A DNA stretch of 64,000 bases from CAZPUS01 sp964589825 (GTDB lineage Bacteria; Fibrobacterota; Chitinivibrionia; Chitinivibrionales; WJKA01), in the NCBI GenBank assembly GCA_964589825.1, contig CAZPUS010000004.1, positions 62,001-126,000 on the forward strand, in the 5' to 3' direction. The notes beneath the pieces are model-generated. The model ran no database searches, was not told where the DNA came from, and saw only the letters and a list, made by a program, of their open reading frames with translations. Position 1 is the stretch's first letter. Every line of letters starts with the position of its first letter. Positions 55,784 through 64,000 of the stretch are shown in pieces. The position numbers and the translations under genes are program-made.

Positions 55784-56098
55784 TTATGACGCTGAAATCT
55801 TCGTTATTTCGAGAGAGGTATACTGCGCACGATGTCCTCTGGTACGCTGATATCGCTTACGCCCCTTTTTCTTCATTACACGAACCTTTTTACCTTTCCC
55901 GTTTTCACGTACCGTAGCCTGCACCGTTACCTTTTCCAGTGACTCCCGGTCGACAACCGGCTTCGTATCGTCATGTGCCATAACCACCGAGGCGATATCG
56001 ACACTGCTGCCCACTTCTTTTGCCATATATGGCACCTGAACTATATCACCCTCCTTAACTTCATACTGATGTCCACCCTGCTGTATAATGCAGTACAT
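55784..56098 (-). CDS. rplU: 50S ribosomal protein L21
   Basis: A 104-residue 23S-rRNA-binding protein. YCIIQQGGHQYEVKEGD at the N-terminus and KKKGRKRYQRTRGHRAQYTSLEI-type basic C-terminal region (RKRYQRTRGHRAQYT) are diagnostic. AAAGGA lies 7 nt before the ATG. It is first of the rplU-rpmA pair. The usual obgE does not follow; a histidine kinase does. Confidence 0.98.
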   Translation of the reverse strand: MYCIIQQGGHQYEVKEGDIVQVPYMAKEVGSSVDIASVVMAHDDTKPVVDRESLEKVTVQATVRENGKGKKVRVMKKKGRKRYQRTRGHRAQYTSLEITKISAS

Positions 56099-56210
56099 AT
56101 AACTATCCTTTTGTTAGTCACCGTACGTAAATGGCTGAATATAAAGTTGGATAAAAATACATAATGTGCGTATGTGGGTGCAACTGATCAACCACCGCAG
56201 TGTGTTGCAG

Positions 56211-59200
56211 CTAAAATCGCACTTTTACACTGGTACCGAAACTCCAGTCCGTTCTGGTTTCGGACTCGTTTTCAATATCCTGGGTCCACGACAAACTGGT
56301 TTGTCCGGTTATATTGTCGGTAAACTGGTAATTCATATTCGGACGAAATCCGAGCGTACGTATCTTATTATCGTCCCGCCATTGACCGGTACCGTTGGCT
56401 GGTATCTTTTCGAGTGTAAGGTCGTGTGAGGCGGTCATCCGTGCGGTTACCTTTCCCTGCAGCGGTACTTCCCAGAAAATAAGACCAATCGTCTCATTTT
56501 TCGGGTTCCTGTGAAAAGAATATTCCGCTTCAACGCGATCCTCGTGTGATTCAGAAAGCGTTCTGCTCTCCTGTTCCACCATTTCACGGGTATAATCATG
56601 AGAATAACTAATATCGACCGGCCACTGCTTAAGTCTGCCGTTGACGCTTACCAGCGGGGTGAGTCGATGGGTCACGGTCATCCTTTTCGTAGTACGGGCC
56701 CACTCTTTTTCATTGTTTTTATTCAACTTCTGCACCATGTGATATGCTTTATCTTTCTCATATTCATACGATGAATTCACATCGAGATTTGTTATATTTT
56801 TATTTATACCCGGAAAGGAATTAAGAAACGAAGTGCGCGCAGATGCACCGAATTTCGGAAAGATAACACTCTCTTTCTCTTCACTTGTGTCCGGGGTGAC
56901 CGTATGCGACTCACTGCGCTCGAGTCTGACACGCGAAAGCTTGAGATCGATCGGCTTGGGCACCGTCATCGAGGTACTCAGTTTGTAATTTCTGGTTGTT
57001 CTACGTTCATCTTTTTTGTAATGAGAATACTCATCGTTTTTTTTACGACTGTTCATTCCCCCGAACACGTCTTCATCCATATCACCCGAAACGATATCCG
57101 CTGCATTTCTGCCTTTCAATCCCAGCTGATATGAAAAATATTCACTCATGCGTCTGTCCATTGCATGATCGAGCATTCGTCTGTAGACTTCCTTGTTTGT
57201 CAGATCGGAGCTGGCGGAATAGTCGAATGAAATGTTTCTCATCTCCATTGCATCGATACCGCGTGATAAAAAACCGAAAAACTGCATTACGACACGCATT
57301 GAATCATTATCAGACGAAAGCTTTTTTGTAAGTGTATTCAGTTGGAGGGTCGATTTGAATTCAAAGGTGCTTTTAACCCCCAGGTCTACATACGTGGTGT
57401 CTCGACCACCCAGATCACTGCTAAAGCGGGACGAATAGGAAGCGGAATGCGTCAGCCAGTCGAAAAAACCGGGTTTAAGAGATATCCGTGCATTCTGACT
57501 TCGCCGGTCCTCACCGTATAAATAGAGATAATCGCGCCACTGGTCATCCATGGCAGCCACCCTGGTACGCACAAAACGATCCCACGACTCCCGATCTCCT
57601 ACTGCGTCGTCGAGGTCTCTGCTGCTGGTTACATCATAGGTTATATCGAGCAGGGGATCAATTGGACTGTATGACAGATGCATGCCGTGATCGAGCCTGA
57701 AGCTGCGCGTAATATCGCTGTTACGGGGACGTTCGTCCTGAACGCTGCGATGAGTATATCGCGCCTCCGCCAGATCGAACGTAAGCTTGTCCGGTAACAT
57801 CTTAAAGGAATAGCCTGAAAATTTTCGCAGCAGCGGTGTACGGGAATATTTTTTCAGTGGAGTATATTTACTCCACTGCGGTGTTCGTTTCGGACTCAGA
57901 TCATACGTGAGATCGCCTGCATAATCGTCCTCTTCCCGCACGTTAAGATAATCCCCGTTTTCGCCACGCTTCTCACCTTTGTGCACTTCTTCCTCATTGT
58001 TCTGATATCGCAGTTGTCCCACAGAAAGACGATCGACCGTGAGATTAGAAAGAAAATTGTCGGAATACTTCGTTTTTCTATAGCTTATAGATGCGGTTTT
58101 CTTTTTTTTCTTCGTTTCATAGTGTGATGAAGGCGTCCCGGTTTGTTCAACCAAATCCTGCAACCCGTCGGATCCTCCGTTCTTTTTTGCAAGCGATATA
58201 TCACTGCCCGGTTTTAGCTGCGGCCGTGTCAGCGAATAACCATAACGAACATTCAACGGTATCGAAACATTCCATGCAGACGGCATGAATTTATTCAGTT
58301 TCCAGTCCGCGTTTATATTACCATTGAGTTTTGAATTCTGCGGGGTAATATCTCCTTCGTTCATCTGGCGAAAATCTCCGTCCCGGTAATCCGCATTTGC
58401 ATTGAGCGTCATGAAGTCGGACCAGCGGGAGGTCATTGAAAAAAGAGCGGCGTTTCCGGCTGTGTTTCGCAGATCCTGCACTTTGAGCTTATCGATCCAG
58501 AGTTCTCCGGTGACACTCGCGGCTGCTGATGAATCACAATACACACCCATTGCCATATACCTGACACTGGCAAAACTCGGCATTTTTTTGGTATTGGAAA
58601 CTATCGAATAATATGCCGGATTGCCACCGTGGTCAACACGCCAGGAAGTATCCGCAGAATCGATAAACGGATCCTCCAGCACCGCGAGTTTTGCATTCGA
58701 AAGCTGGGAAAAATGTATCGATGTGGTCGTGTCCCATCCTCGTGTAACAAGCGTGGCATATTCATAATACGTGTTTTCATCGGTGCCGAAGCGAAAGAAA
58801 AACCAGACACTGTCGCGACCGTGATTCTGCGCTCCGTAAAGATGAAAGTTGATGCCACCGTATGAAGAAAAATCCCATGCGTGTTGCCGTTCTTTCTTTA
58901 CCCGCACTTCGGTACCCGGCTCCACCCCTTTATAATTAAGGCGCAGTGCCTGTTCCCGCTTGGGATTCCCATAGCGATCTTTTTCGACCTGAATCGAGGG
59001 CCGAAAGGTGTTTGTATTATCGATATTGTTAATAACCGAGGCATCGATCTGGATGGTATCGCGCGTTGAATCGGCAACCACATCCCGGGTGGGCATCTCT
59101 TCCCATTTGTTGCCCACGAATTCCATGTTATAAAAAATGAGTGCACGTTGTGCCGCCTTCTTATCCGAAAAACCATCCCACCAGAAACGGAGGTGAGTAA

Positions 59201-62200
59201 TCTGTTTGAATTGCGGCGATCCGATTATCGTATCCGCCTGTATACTGTCAAGCGGAATACGCAGGCAATGCCAATTGTTAATAGTACTGACACTTGTGTC
59301 GAGATATCCGGAAGTCGAGATACTGTCAAGATCTATTACATACCGGAATATATTCTCGCTGGTGGAAAACCCATCACCATTGAGATCTTCGGACGAAAGT
59401 TTGTTATCGTTCTGCAGACCGTTGGCTTTGTTTCTGTTCGATTTTTTCCCTCCGTCGGTATAGGGAAGAAAATTATCTCCGGCAGGATCCTCCGGATCGG
59501 GAAGACGAAAATCTCCATACCGAAGCGTATCCCACGCGGTACCCGATGCATCAGGGATAAGATAAAACTCCTTCTCGTCCTCTCCCAGATTATCGAGACC
59601 GGTGTTGCACTCCGGTTTATAATCCTCAACTCCGATGGTATCTTCATCGTCCCAGACCTGGTTGGGTGGCCCCCCGTTCGTGGGCAAATCTTCACTCAGC
59701 CTGCCAAGATCGATATGCAGTTTCCCTTTGCTGCTGCCCGCAGTCCCATCATACTTGACAAACACCTTAAGGTATTTATCATCCCGCCGGTCGGTGGCAT
59801 AATCCGCAAAAGCCCGCATTATTCCGCACCATGGTTTGTGATAGCGACTCTTCAGTGTATCAGAGCTCGGACGACACTCCAGCCGAAGTACAGATTCATT
59901 CTGCGACTCATATCCCCCAGCACGATTCTGGCGTTGGGTGAACTCCTCTATGTCAAGGATTTCTTCCTTTCTTACCGTATACCTGTCATCTTCGTCATCA
60001 CGAGGACTAAACCAATAGGAGTTCCAGGCCGGGGGATGAAAAAGCATTTTCGAAACAGACTCCCCGGCTGTCGTGGTAGTATCACCTTTAAAATCAACCG
60101 GGACACTTGCACTGTACCAGAGTCTGTGATCGGTACCGAGTACGAATTTATTCTGACTCGATTCAAAATCGTCGATATATGCCTTTCCTTTCGAATCCGC
60201 CGAATAGTGCCAGCTGCTGTGTGCGGTTTCGAACTCAAATTTGAGGGAAGATTCGTCATCCGTGGCGATACCGGGAATAATATTGACCGCCTGCGTCATC
60301 CAATCCGGCGTGAAATCGAAGGTGGTATTAAAATCGAGCAGCAGTTTGTTGAATGTCTCTTGTCCCAGATGCGGGATATCCTCCCGTGTGGACGTAACCT
60401 GATACAATATCGACCCCCCCACGAAGGAATTATCACTTATGGCATCGAGCCCGTATGTACCGCTCAATCCCATGAAAAGGCGGTTTTTGAATGCCGCAAA
60501 CGTTTCGCGCTGATAACTCACCTTGATGGTATGCGCCGAAGTGGCTGTCTGTGAAATGAGTTTGAGATCACCGATACCGTAGCTTATTCGATAATCGACA
60601 TTTTTCTGCATCACCTGCCCGTCAGCAGTCACCTCTACCGAGCCTTCGATAACACCCCAGCCAAGATTGAACGTCGTTTTTTTTCTGGTAAATTCACCCT
60701 GCAACACCATATTATATAACGGAATGTGCTCGGTAAACGAATCGCCCGCTGGTGTATAGTCATAAATCTGAGACACAATCTCCTGCTGACCACCCAGCGC
60801 ACGATTCTTGAACGGCTGGTTTCGCAGCACAGTCCTCGAGGTGTCGAACGGCGGAACGATAATATAGCCGTTATCGGTATCGAAGATATCCGACTCATCG
60901 ATCACCTTCCCATCCTCATCGGTAAGACCGAGCACATAGGAAATCTTTTTATCCGATTCTAACACGATTTCGGTCGTATCGCCACCGGTCTTTGGAACGC
61001 GCTCAACCTTCAGATCGAAATCACTTTCAAAATCCGGCATTTTGTATACATTCTTCCACATCAGCGCGAATCCCGATGCTGCGTCATGATCGACACGTTC
61101 GTTAACATCGGCGACATCTCTTTTCAGCAACCACAGCGAATCCATCTGCGCCACCGTATACGATTTCACCTCTATGGAATCGATTATGGACGTATCCCCC
61201 TTTACGGGGACCACAGAAGCATCTTCAGTACTCATATAGAGACCAACAATCGTATTAGCGTCCACTTTCGCATCCTTGTAAAAACGTATCCAGCCCTCCC
61301 GGAGGTTTACATAGTAATCCTCGTCTTTTTCAAGACGCTCGAACACCTTGTTACTGTAGCTTCCCGCATGATCCACCTTTCGGAACACCCCTTCGGCTTC
61401 CTTGCGTCTTTTTTCATACTCATCGACCTCTATTCCCACCCATACCTGCAGGTCATAATTTACAGAAGGGACTTCTTTTGCATAATCCCTGCCATTGTTT
61501 CTGTTGTATGCCCGCATATACGCAGTATCGAGAAAGTAATACCGATACTTGACATACTCTTTTTCGGTAATACGTTCAACGCTTTGTTCGGAAGGCTGAT
61601 TGGGATGGAATGTCTTCTGCTGTGCCTCTCCCTGCTCGTTCGAAAGTGCGGTAGTCACATCGAGCGGGCCGAATTTGAGCTTTGAGGTAATACCGAAAAG
61701 TCCCTCATGACTCCCCTGGGAATAGCCCGATAATCGTCCTCCGGGAAAATTGAAGCTGGTATAACCGGCGGTAACCTCCTGTACGATTTCATCTTCGAGC
61801 TCATCCCCCTCCCCCTTGTATTCGATCTTTATCTTCTTCAAAGGATTTTCAAAATCGGTCCCCTGCTCGCTGTTGCTCTCCAGATTCACATCGATCAGCC
61901 TTCCTACACTCCCGCTTACCGTAATGTTATAATTATTACGAAAAATAGGCGCCCCGGAACCGGTTTCCCTGGTTGAACTGCCTTTCTGATCGTAGTCATT
62001 GTAGGCGTAGCTGACCTCCACTTCTTCGTATCCGTGAATGGAAAGCTTGGGTGGCTCTTCCCCCAGCACCCGACGGGCCCATTTGGGATAATGCACCGGC
62101 ATCTCCCATTCGAGCATATCACTTTTGTCCTTATCCCTGTCACGCGCTTTGCCATAGTCGCTATGGCTCTCGTACCACAATTTTGCCAGCACATATGCCT

Positions 62201-62528
62201 GACGAGAAAGGAGATAGCGGTTGAGTTCGTCATAGGTATACTGCCACAGCACGTTGCCGAATTCATCAACCGTTCTAAACGAAATACGCCGCTGTGCAAA
62301 ATCGATAATAAGCGTATCTTCAAGAAGCGACGTTTCATACTCGAGTATCGCTGGGCTATCGACTGAAAGAGGTGTGGTTTTCACCGGCTCTTCAGCGAGG
62401 GAATGGTAAAAATGCGGCTCGGAGCGTTCATACTCAAGCGAGGTCGCATACAATCTTCCGATCCCGAATAGGCACAGAAGAATATATATACCGGGCAAAA
62501 ATGTACGAAATGAAATCGAGACACACAT
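56211..62528 (-). CDS. sprA: SprA/Sov-type outer-membrane translocon of the type IX secretion system
   Basis: A 2105-residue outer-membrane beta-barrel protein with a signal peptide (residues ~1-28). In Bacteroidota, SprA/Sov forms the giant 36-strand pore through which T9SS cargo crosses the outer membrane. Diagnostic pieces here are AYIDDFESSQNKF followed by WYSASVP (~residue 790; the family has DDFEG-x-Q ... W-x-L-A-S-V-P). Others are the EDLNGDGFSTSENIFRYVI and RIPLDSI segments, and ITHLRFWWDGF, where family members have IRFMRM-x-L-TGF. The whole length is rich in alternating aromatic/charged strands, and the protein ends in Phe (VKVRF), as BAM substrates do. It is somewhat shorter than the ~2400-residue flavobacterial SprA. 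No other T9SS gene is adjacent. Confidence 0.85.
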   Translation of the reverse strand: MCVSISFRTFLPGIYILLCLFGIGRLYATSLEYERSEPHFYHSLAEEPVKTTPLSVDSPAILEYETSLLEDTLIIDFAQRRISFRTVDEFGNVLWQYTYDELNRYLLSRQAYVLAKLWYESHSDYGKARDRDKDKSDMLEWEMPVHYPKWARRVLGEEPPKLSIHGYEEVEVSYAYNDYDQKGSSTRETGSGAPIFRNNYNITVSGSVGRLIDVNLESNSEQGTDFENPLKKIKIEYKGEGDELEDEIVQEVTAGYTSFNFPGGRLSGYSQGSHEGLFGITSKLKFGPLDVTTALSNEQGEAQQKTFHPNQPSEQSVERITEKEYVKYRYYFLDTAYMRAYNRNNGRDYAKEVPSVNYDLQVWVGIEVDEYEKRRKEAEGVFRKVDHAGSYSNKVFERLEKDEDYYVNLREGWIRFYKDAKVDANTIVGLYMSTEDASVVPVKGDTSIIDSIEVKSYTVAQMDSLWLLKRDVADVNERVDHDAASGFALMWKNVYKMPDFESDFDLKVERVPKTGGDTTEIVLESDKKISYVLGLTDEDGKVIDESDIFDTDNGYIIVPPFDTSRTVLRNQPFKNRALGGQQEIVSQIYDYTPAGDSFTEHIPLYNMVLQGEFTRKKTTFNLGWGVIEGSVEVTADGQVMQKNVDYRISYGIGDLKLISQTATSAHTIKVSYQRETFAAFKNRLFMGLSGTYGLDAISDNSFVGGSILYQVTSTREDIPHLGQETFNKLLLDFNTTFDFTPDWMTQAVNIIPGIATDDESSLKFEFETAHSSWHYSADSKGKAYIDDFESSQNKFVLGTDHRLWYSASVPVDFKGDTTTTAGESVSKMLFHPPAWNSYWFSPRDDEDDRYTVRKEEILDIEEFTQRQNRAGGYESQNESVLRLECRPSSDTLKSRYHKPWCGIMRAFADYATDRRDDKYLKVFVKYDGTAGSSKGKLHIDLGRLSEDLPTNGGPPNQVWDDEDTIGVEDYKPECNTGLDNLGEDEKEFYLIPDASGTAWDTLRYGDFRLPDPEDPAGDNFLPYTDGGKKSNRNKANGLQNDNKLSSEDLNGDGFSTSENIFRYVIDLDSISTSGYLDTSVSTINNWHCLRIPLDSIQADTIIGSPQFKQITHLRFWWDGFSDKKAAQRALIFYNMEFVGNKWEEMPTRDVVADSTRDTIQIDASVINNIDNTNTFRPSIQVEKDRYGNPKREQALRLNYKGVEPGTEVRVKKERQHAWDFSSYGGINFHLYGAQNHGRDSVWFFFRFGTDENTYYEYATLVTRGWDTTTSIHFSQLSNAKLAVLEDPFIDSADTSWRVDHGGNPAYYSIVSNTKKMPSFASVRYMAMGVYCDSSAAASVTGELWIDKLKVQDLRNTAGNAALFSMTSRWSDFMTLNANADYRDGDFRQMNEGDITPQNSKLNGNINADWKLNKFMPSAWNVSIPLNVRYGYSLTRPQLKPGSDISLAKKNGGSDGLQDLVEQTGTPSSHYETKKKKKTASISYRKTKYSDNFLSNLTVDRLSVGQLRYQNNEEEVHKGEKRGENGDYLNVREEDDYAGDLTYDLSPKRTPQWSKYTPLKKYSRTPLLRKFSGYSFKMLPDKLTFDLAEARYTHRSVQDERPRNSDITRSFRLDHGMHLSYSPIDPLLDITYDVTSSRDLDDAVGDRESWDRFVRTRVAAMDDQWRDYLYLYGEDRRSQNARISLKPGFFDWLTHSASYSSRFSSDLGGRDTTYVDLGVKSTFEFKSTLQLNTLTKKLSSDNDSMRVVMQFFGFLSRGIDAMEMRNISFDYSASSDLTNKEVYRRMLDHAMDRRMSEYFSYQLGLKGRNAADIVSGDMDEDVFGGMNSRKKNDEYSHYKKDERRTTRNYKLSTSMTVPKPIDLKLSRVRLERSESHTVTPDTSEEKESVIFPKFGASARTSFLNSFPGINKNITNLDVNSSYEYEKDKAYHMVQKLNKNNEKEWARTTKRMTVTHRLTPLVSVNGRLKQWPVDISYSHDYTREMVEQESRTLSESHEDRVEAEYSFHRNPKNETIGLIFWEVPLQGKVTARMTASHDLTLEKIPANGTGQWRDDNKIRTLGFRPNMNYQFTDNITGQTSLSWTQDIENESETRTDWSFGTSVKVRF

Positions 62529-62659
62529 AGTATCGTTTTATCGAATTATCTTCATAGTTTGTAACAATGATACACATACGGCTATCTGCAGAAAATACGA
62601 ATAGCGGTATTCTGACGTCGCTACAATATTATTATTTACGATTCGACATGGTATGATAT

Positions 62660-63901
62660 TTACTCTTGCGTGCTTTGGGCATCACGACAACATCGGAAAC
62701 CCACAGGATTGTGTCGGTTCTGCGGGTAATAACTGTAGGTACGATGCGCGCATGAAGCCCGGGATCCGCTCTCCCAGAATCCTCCCATGACATTGTAAAA
62801 TCGTCTGTTTTCACGGGCACGTGTATTACTCCACTCCGCCAGATTTCCGGTCATATCGTATGCGCCGAAAAAACTTCTGCACTGCGGAGACCGCCCCGAC
62901 GCATGAACGGTTGTATCTTTGCTGTTGCATGCACGCGGGTTGTAAGTGTTGCCGTATGGATACGTATATGCATAGGGACCGGCACACGCCATCATCCACT
63001 CTTCGGAGGTACACAGTCGTTTACCAACCGAAAAACACGAATCCTGTGCCTGAAACAAAGACACAAAAGCATGAGGCTTGATTCCTTTTTGATTTGGCCA
63101 TTCGTACCGATCTATACAAAAATCGGCATCCCCGATCTCAACATACACCATATCATCCGGGCATACCTTCGGTGAAGCAGTATACGCGATTTCGTAATAT
63201 TCTTTGAGCGTATCGCTGCGGTTACCCGCGGAGTCGATCCCGTAAAACGATAGCACCGTGGTACTCTCTACCGATATAGAATCACCGGTAAATCTCCTCC
63301 AGATGGAATCGCCACGCATCTTCCACACGATCGAACACGGCTCCGAGCTGTGCAGTACAACCGATATCGATGAACGATGCAATCCTCCGGACGGATCGGA
63401 ATATATATACGCGGCAGTCGTGTCCATATGCCCCGTACTTGTCCCTGGTTTTCGCGCCATATCTGCCGTATCTGAAGTGATATTCCGCAGCGTATCTCCT
63501 CTTTTACCAGCTGAAGCCCCCTTTTTCCTTTGTTCCAATTGCGTAACACCTTTTTTTCCCGGCACGCGCTGCGCTTCTGTATGGCTGCGAATTACTTTGT
63601 GCTGCCCCTGAGAGCTATCGGTGATAGCGGTATCGCGCTCATTTCCCAGAAAATCCGGACTCCCGCCCGAATCACCGGTATCTTGACATCCCGCTTTTCT
63701 GACAGAATCGTCGCGCAGGGCCGAATGCCTTTCTCCTGAGCCGGAGTGCTCCTGTGAAAAAATACCATACAGTACCACCGCCACGAGGACACATAGCAAT
63801 ATGAGGAAGCAGACCATCGCGATCACCCGCCTGCGTCTTTGGCGATGAGAGGATTTTGAGGTGGTGGTATTTGGCATGGTACTCGCAGATATAAAATACA
63901 T
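62660..63901 (-). CDS. Membrane-anchored formylglycine-generating-enzyme-like (SUMF1/FGE-sulfatase) protein
   Basis: 413 residues. A basic RQRRRR stretch and one membrane segment (~28-48) anchor an extracytoplasmic protein. A low-complexity Ser/Lys/Gly/Asp-rich linker (~50-160) and a small beta-rich domain follow, then the SUMF1/FGE-like C-type-lectin fold (~250-410) with GKRLCTSEEWMMACAG, YPYGN, GAYDMTGNLAEW, GGFWESGSRASCAHR and NPVGFRCC. The C-x4-C copper/catalytic pair of true FGE is not seen, so a binding or structural role is more likely than sulfatase maturation. The start could also be ATG 63877. Neither start has a strong ribosome site. Confidence 0.82.
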   Translation of the reverse strand: MYFISASTMPNTTTSKSSHRQRRRRVIAMVCFLILLCVLVAVVLYGIFSQEHSGSGERHSALRDDSVRKAGCQDTGDSGGSPDFLGNERDTAITDSSQGQHKVIRSHTEAQRVPGKKGVTQLEQRKKGASAGKRGDTLRNITSDTADMARKPGTSTGHMDTTAAYIYSDPSGGLHRSSISVVLHSSEPCSIVWKMRGDSIWRRFTGDSISVESTTVLSFYGIDSAGNRSDTLKEYYEIAYTASPKVCPDDMVYVEIGDADFCIDRYEWPNQKGIKPHAFVSLFQAQDSCFSVGKRLCTSEEWMMACAGPYAYTYPYGNTYNPRACNSKDTTVHASGRSPQCRSFFGAYDMTGNLAEWSNTRARENRRFYNVMGGFWESGSRASCAHRTYSYYPQNRHNPVGFRCCRDAQSTQE

Positions 63902-63904
63902 TCA

Positions 63905-64000
63905 CCTGCAGCAGCCGATTGTTTTGATAAAAACTGCAGTAAGCCATACTGCTATTGCGTTCACGAAAATGACGCATCAACATTAGCAGGGTGACGCATT
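63905..64000 (+). repeat. Dispersed repeat, copy G (cut by the window edge)
   Basis: GCCGATTGTTTTGATAAAAAC, TGCAGTAAGCCATACTGC and TATTGCGTTCACGAAAATGA match the core closely. The start of a hairpin arm (AATG...CATT) is visible before the window ends. It lies upstream of the FGE-like gene. Confidence 0.65.

Noticed and set aside
59148..60554. 468-codon plus-strand frame opposite sprA
   Set aside because: An antisense shadow of a long, biased coding sequence; no start signal and no coherent domain.
62660..63901. True formylglycine-generating enzyme for sulfatases
   Set aside because: The catalytic C-x4-C pair is not evident and no sulfatase gene is in the window.

Overview
The window reads as a chromosomal segment of a free-living Gram-negative bacterium, most likely of the Fibrobacterota (Chitinivibrionia-like) or a neighbouring FCB-group lineage. 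This is an inference from gene content: a SprA/Sov-type outer-membrane translocon of the type IX secretion system, a bacterial A/V-type ATPase operon in the E-DUF2764-A-B-D-I-K order, a short ParE/ParC topoisomerase IV pair, and several very large exported proteins. Genes are densely packed on both strands, with two tRNAs and no phage, plasmid or CRISPR signature.

Layout. 0-4.6 kb: tail of adenylate kinase, a uroporphyrinogen-decarboxylase-family protein, phosphoglycerate mutase (gpmI), a small lipoprotein with DnaJ-type zinc motifs and a 2[4Fe-4S] ferredoxin. 4.9-11.1 kb: a CHASE2-Ser/Thr kinase followed by parE-parC. 11.4-25.1 kb (minus strand): an eight-gene, nearly gapless cluster with two MacB/LolD-like ATPases, an FtsX permease, a 1621-residue fusion of an M28-like ectodomain to an FtsX permease, a PqqD-like protein, a two-repeat soluble protein and two polytopic OPT-like membrane proteins. 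I see no described system that it matches, and it is my main candidate for an undescribed system. 25.3-35 kb: M16 metalloprotease, Nudix hydrolase, bifunctional-nuclease-like protein, purA, a bacterial XPB helicase, a DUF116-methyltransferase fusion and a 62-residue membrane protein. 35.3-44.5 kb: CstA-type transporter, tRNA-Gln and tRNA-Glu, an ECF sigma/anti-sigma pair, a 1235-residue TPR protein, an AmpD-like amidase and a low-molecular-weight tyrosine phosphatase. 45-52.9 kb: the complete V-ATPase operon, from a near-consensus promoter to an intrinsic terminator. 53-64 kb (minus strand): hybrid histidine kinase, rplU-rpmA, the 2105-residue SprA-like protein and a membrane-anchored FGE-sulfatase-like protein.

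From about 28.6 kb onward the intergenic gaps carry a dispersed repeat of about 170 bp: at least nine full or partial copies, eight of them between 28.6 and 44.8 kb and one at the window's right edge. It has a conserved core, a central hairpin whose arms differ between copies but remain paired, and short inverted-repeat-like ends. One copy appears to supply the start codon of the Nudix gene, and another abuts the sigma-factor promoter. It looks like a MITE/REP-type element.

All function calls come from reading translated motifs. No database search was run.
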